DNA of 64,000 bases, taken from assembly GCA_963722665.1 (NCBI GenBank), contig CAVRNW010000043.1, forward strand, positions 52,748-116,747, written 5' to 3'. Position 1 is the first letter of the stretch. Every line of letters begins with the position of its first letter. Position numbers and translations under genes: made by a program. Positions 62,122 to 64,000 of this stretch are shown here, piece by piece. Source of the DNA: Site-B1 sp963722665. Its GTDB lineage: Bacteria; Bacteroidota; Bacteroidia; Flavobacteriales; Flavobacteriaceae. The notes under the pieces are model-generated. The model was not told the DNA's origin. It saw only the letters and a program-made list of their open reading frames with translations, and did not search any database.

Positions 62122-64000
62122 ATGTCAGATAAGTCTACAATTATTTACACGAAAACAGATGAAGCACCTGCATTGGCTACTCGATCATTTTTACCAATAA
62201 TTAAAGCATTTTTGAAACCGTCCGGAATACAGATTGAAACAAAAGATATTTCATTAGCAGGAAGAATATTAGCTAGTTTTCCTGAATTTTTAAATGAAGA
62301 TCAAAAAGTAACTGATGCTTTAGCAGAATTGAGCGAATTAGTTAAAAAACCAGAAGCCAATATCATAAAATTACCAAATATTAGTGCTTCAGTTCCGCAG
62401 CTTGAAAGCTGCAATTAAAGAATTACAATCCAAAGGATTTAGTTTACCCAACTATCCTGAAGATCCAAAAAACGATAAGGAAAAGTCAATAAAATTAAAG
62501 TACGATAAAATAAAAGGAAGTGCTGTAAATCCAGTACTTCGCGAAGGTAATTCTGATAGACGAGCACCAAAAGCCATAAAAAATTATGCAAAAAAGAATC
62601 CACATTCAATGGGTGCATGGTCTTCTGATTCTAAAACACATGTGGCTACAATGGCTAAAGGTGATTTTGCACATAATGAAAAATCTGTTACACTGGATTA
62701 ATCCTACCTCCATAAAAATAGTTCATACCAATTCTCAAGGAACATAAAACAACATTAAAAGATAGCTTTCCAATTTTAAAAGGTGAAATTATTGATGCTA
62801 CAGTAATGAGTAAAAAAGCATTAATTGAGTTTTTAGAAGATCAAATAAAAGATGCTAAAGCTAAAAATGTATTGTTTTCATTACACATGAAAGCAACCAT
62901 GATGAAAGTTTCTGATCCAATTATTTTTGGTCATGCTGTTGAAGTGTTTTTTAAAGATGTCTTTAAAAAACATGCTCAAACTTTAGATGAAATTGGTGTG
63001 GATGTAAATAATGGTTTTGGTGATTTAATATCTGAAATTCAAAAATTACCAGAAAATAAAAGAACGGAAATTGAAGCTGATATTAAAAAGGTTTTATAAT
63101 AATGGACCTGAACTTGCAATGGTAAATTCTGATAAAGGAATTACAAATCTTCATGTACCAAGTGATGTGATTATTGATGCATCAATGCCTGCAATGATTA
63201 GAACTTCTGGTCAAATGTGGAATAAAGATGGAAAATTACAAGATACTAAAGCAGTTATTCCAGATAGTAGTTATGCAGGAATTTATAAAGCAACAATAGA
63301 TTTTTGTAAAAAAAATGGTGCATTTGACCCAACAACAATGGGAACTGTTCCTAATGTTGGTTTAATGGCTCAAAAAGCTGAAGAATATGGTTCTCATGAT
63401 AAAACATTTGAAATTTCATCAAATGGAACTGTTCAAGTTATTGATGATAATGGACAAGGTCTTAATGGAACATAATGTTGAAGAAGGTGATATTTGGAGA
63501 ATGTGTCAAGCAAAAGATGCTCCAATTCAAGATTGGGTAAAATTAGCTGTTACACAGAGCAAGAGCATCTAATACACCAGCTGTTTTTTGGTTAGATGAA
63601 AACAGAGCTCATGATGCTGAATTAATTAAAAAAGTAAATACATATTTACAAGATCATGATACTTCAGGATTAGATATTAGAATTTTATCTCCAATTAAAG
63701 CAACTAGAATTTACTTTAGAAAGAATTAAAGAAGGAAAAGATACTATTTCTGTTACAGGAAATGTATTAAGAGATTATTTAACTGATTTATTTCCCAATT
63801 TTAGAAGTTGGAACAAGTGCAAAAATGTTATCAATTGTTCCTTTAATGAATGGTGGTGGTTTATTTGAAACTGGTGCTGGTGGATCTGCTCCAAAACATG
63901 TTCAACAATTCATAAAAGAAAATCATTTACGATGGGATTCTTTAGGTGAATTTTTAGCACTTGCTGTTTCCTTAGAGCATTTATCTGAAAAAACCAAAAA
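62122..64000 (+). pseudogene. icd: NADP-dependent isocitrate dehydrogenase, monomeric type, with eight frameshifts and cut by window end
   Basis: Oxidative decarboxylation of isocitrate in the TCA cycle. The pieces read in family order: IIYTKTDEAPALATRSFLPI, LQSKGFSLPNYPEDPKNDKE, HSMGAWSSDSKTHVATMAKG, LHMKATMMKVSDPIIFGHAV, NGFGDLISEIQKLPE, AMVNSDKGITNLHVPSDVII, DTKAVIPDSSYAGIY, NPTMGTVPNVGLMAQKAEEY-like TTMGTVPNVGLMAQKAEEYG, DTISVTGNVLRDYLTDL and GGSAPKHVQQFIKENHLRWD. Eight single extra bases, near 62404, 62695, 62745, 63093, 63458, 63555, 63708 and 63795, break the frame; removing each restores the expected residues. About 620 of the usual 740 residues are in the window. The conserved protein sequence speaks for consensus error, not decay. 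Confidence 0.9.

Noticed and set aside
62122..64000. Programmed +1 frameshifting as an explanation for icd
   Set aside because: Eight shifts with no common slippery site, most not at a stop codon, and about fifty neighbouring genes without any shift. Consensus error is simpler.

Overview
The window is a chromosomal stretch from a low-GC member of the Bacteroidota, most likely Flavobacteriales. The evidence is the set of lineage-typical families (DUF4835, DUF5686, DUF6913, DUF2279, Bacteroidota-type omega, a 482-residue GAPDH, monomeric isocitrate dehydrogenase), TAnnTTTG-type promoter boxes, weak Shine-Dalgarno sequences, and many Sec or lipoprotein signals on small secreted proteins. Genes are dense on both strands. 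No tRNA, rRNA, CRISPR array, prophage or complete insertion sequence was seen. The genus cannot be set from this sequence.

Layout. 1-1.9 kb: 3' part of clpB. 2-4 kb: deoC, deoD and a SixA-like lipoprotein. 4-10 kb: two tandem secreted paralogues with a shared D-x-S-C-C core, a lipoprotein, smpB, a large DUF5686 outer-membrane protein, a frameshifted NTF2-like secreted protein, and pcm. 10.5-14.3 kb: an oxidoreductase, 3-hydroxybutyryl-CoA dehydrogenase, DUF1015 and YggS. 14.3-18 kb: a four-helix-bundle gene, an exonuclease/GIY-YIG nuclease, a K+ channel and miaA, which has no canonical start codon. 18-20.7 kb: a four-gene 2-oxoacid:ferredoxin oxidoreductase operon with a frameshifted beta subunit. 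20.8-25.7 kb (minus): an RprXY-like two-component pair, coaE, YbbR and a glycosyltransferase. 25.8-30.6 kb (minus): acyl-CoA dehydrogenase, etfA, etfB and fabI. 30.6-37.1 kb (minus): recN, DUF4835, coaBC, rpoZ, bamD, dapA and DUF6913. 37.1-40.4 kb: a 5'-nucleotidase split into two genes, then two related polytopic membrane proteins. 40.5-44.4 kb (minus): ligA, LOG, prmC and a GNAT. 44.4-48 kb: an LEA-like lipoprotein, ribD, a HAD protein, EamA and YigZ. 48-55.4 kb: thioesterase, dnaA, LMW phosphatase, an RsmI-like methyltransferase, a lysozyme-like protein, DUF2279, mltG, a GNAT and dapF. 55.5-61.3 kb: htrA, GAPDH, a coiled-coil membrane protein, a frameshifted GNAT, frameshifted trmD, and rplS. 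61.4-62 kb: a gene-poor stretch holding what looks like domain I of a group II intron. 62.1 kb to the end: icd, broken by eight single-base insertions.

Two themes stand out. First, the ferredoxin-dependent oxoacid oxidoreductase and the ETF/acyl-CoA dehydrogenase trio resemble those of anaerobic Bacteroidales more than typical aerobic flavobacteria, so the organism may have low-oxygen, ferredoxin-linked metabolism. Second, every broken reading frame (NTF2-like, korB, GNAT, trmD, icd) can be repaired by removing one or more single extra bases, usually a duplicated neighbour. This points to consensus error, worst at the right edge of the window, rather than gene decay. The most unusual non-coding feature is the group II intron-like RNA downstream of rplS, which has no visible intron protein or domain V and ends in a terminator-like hairpin.
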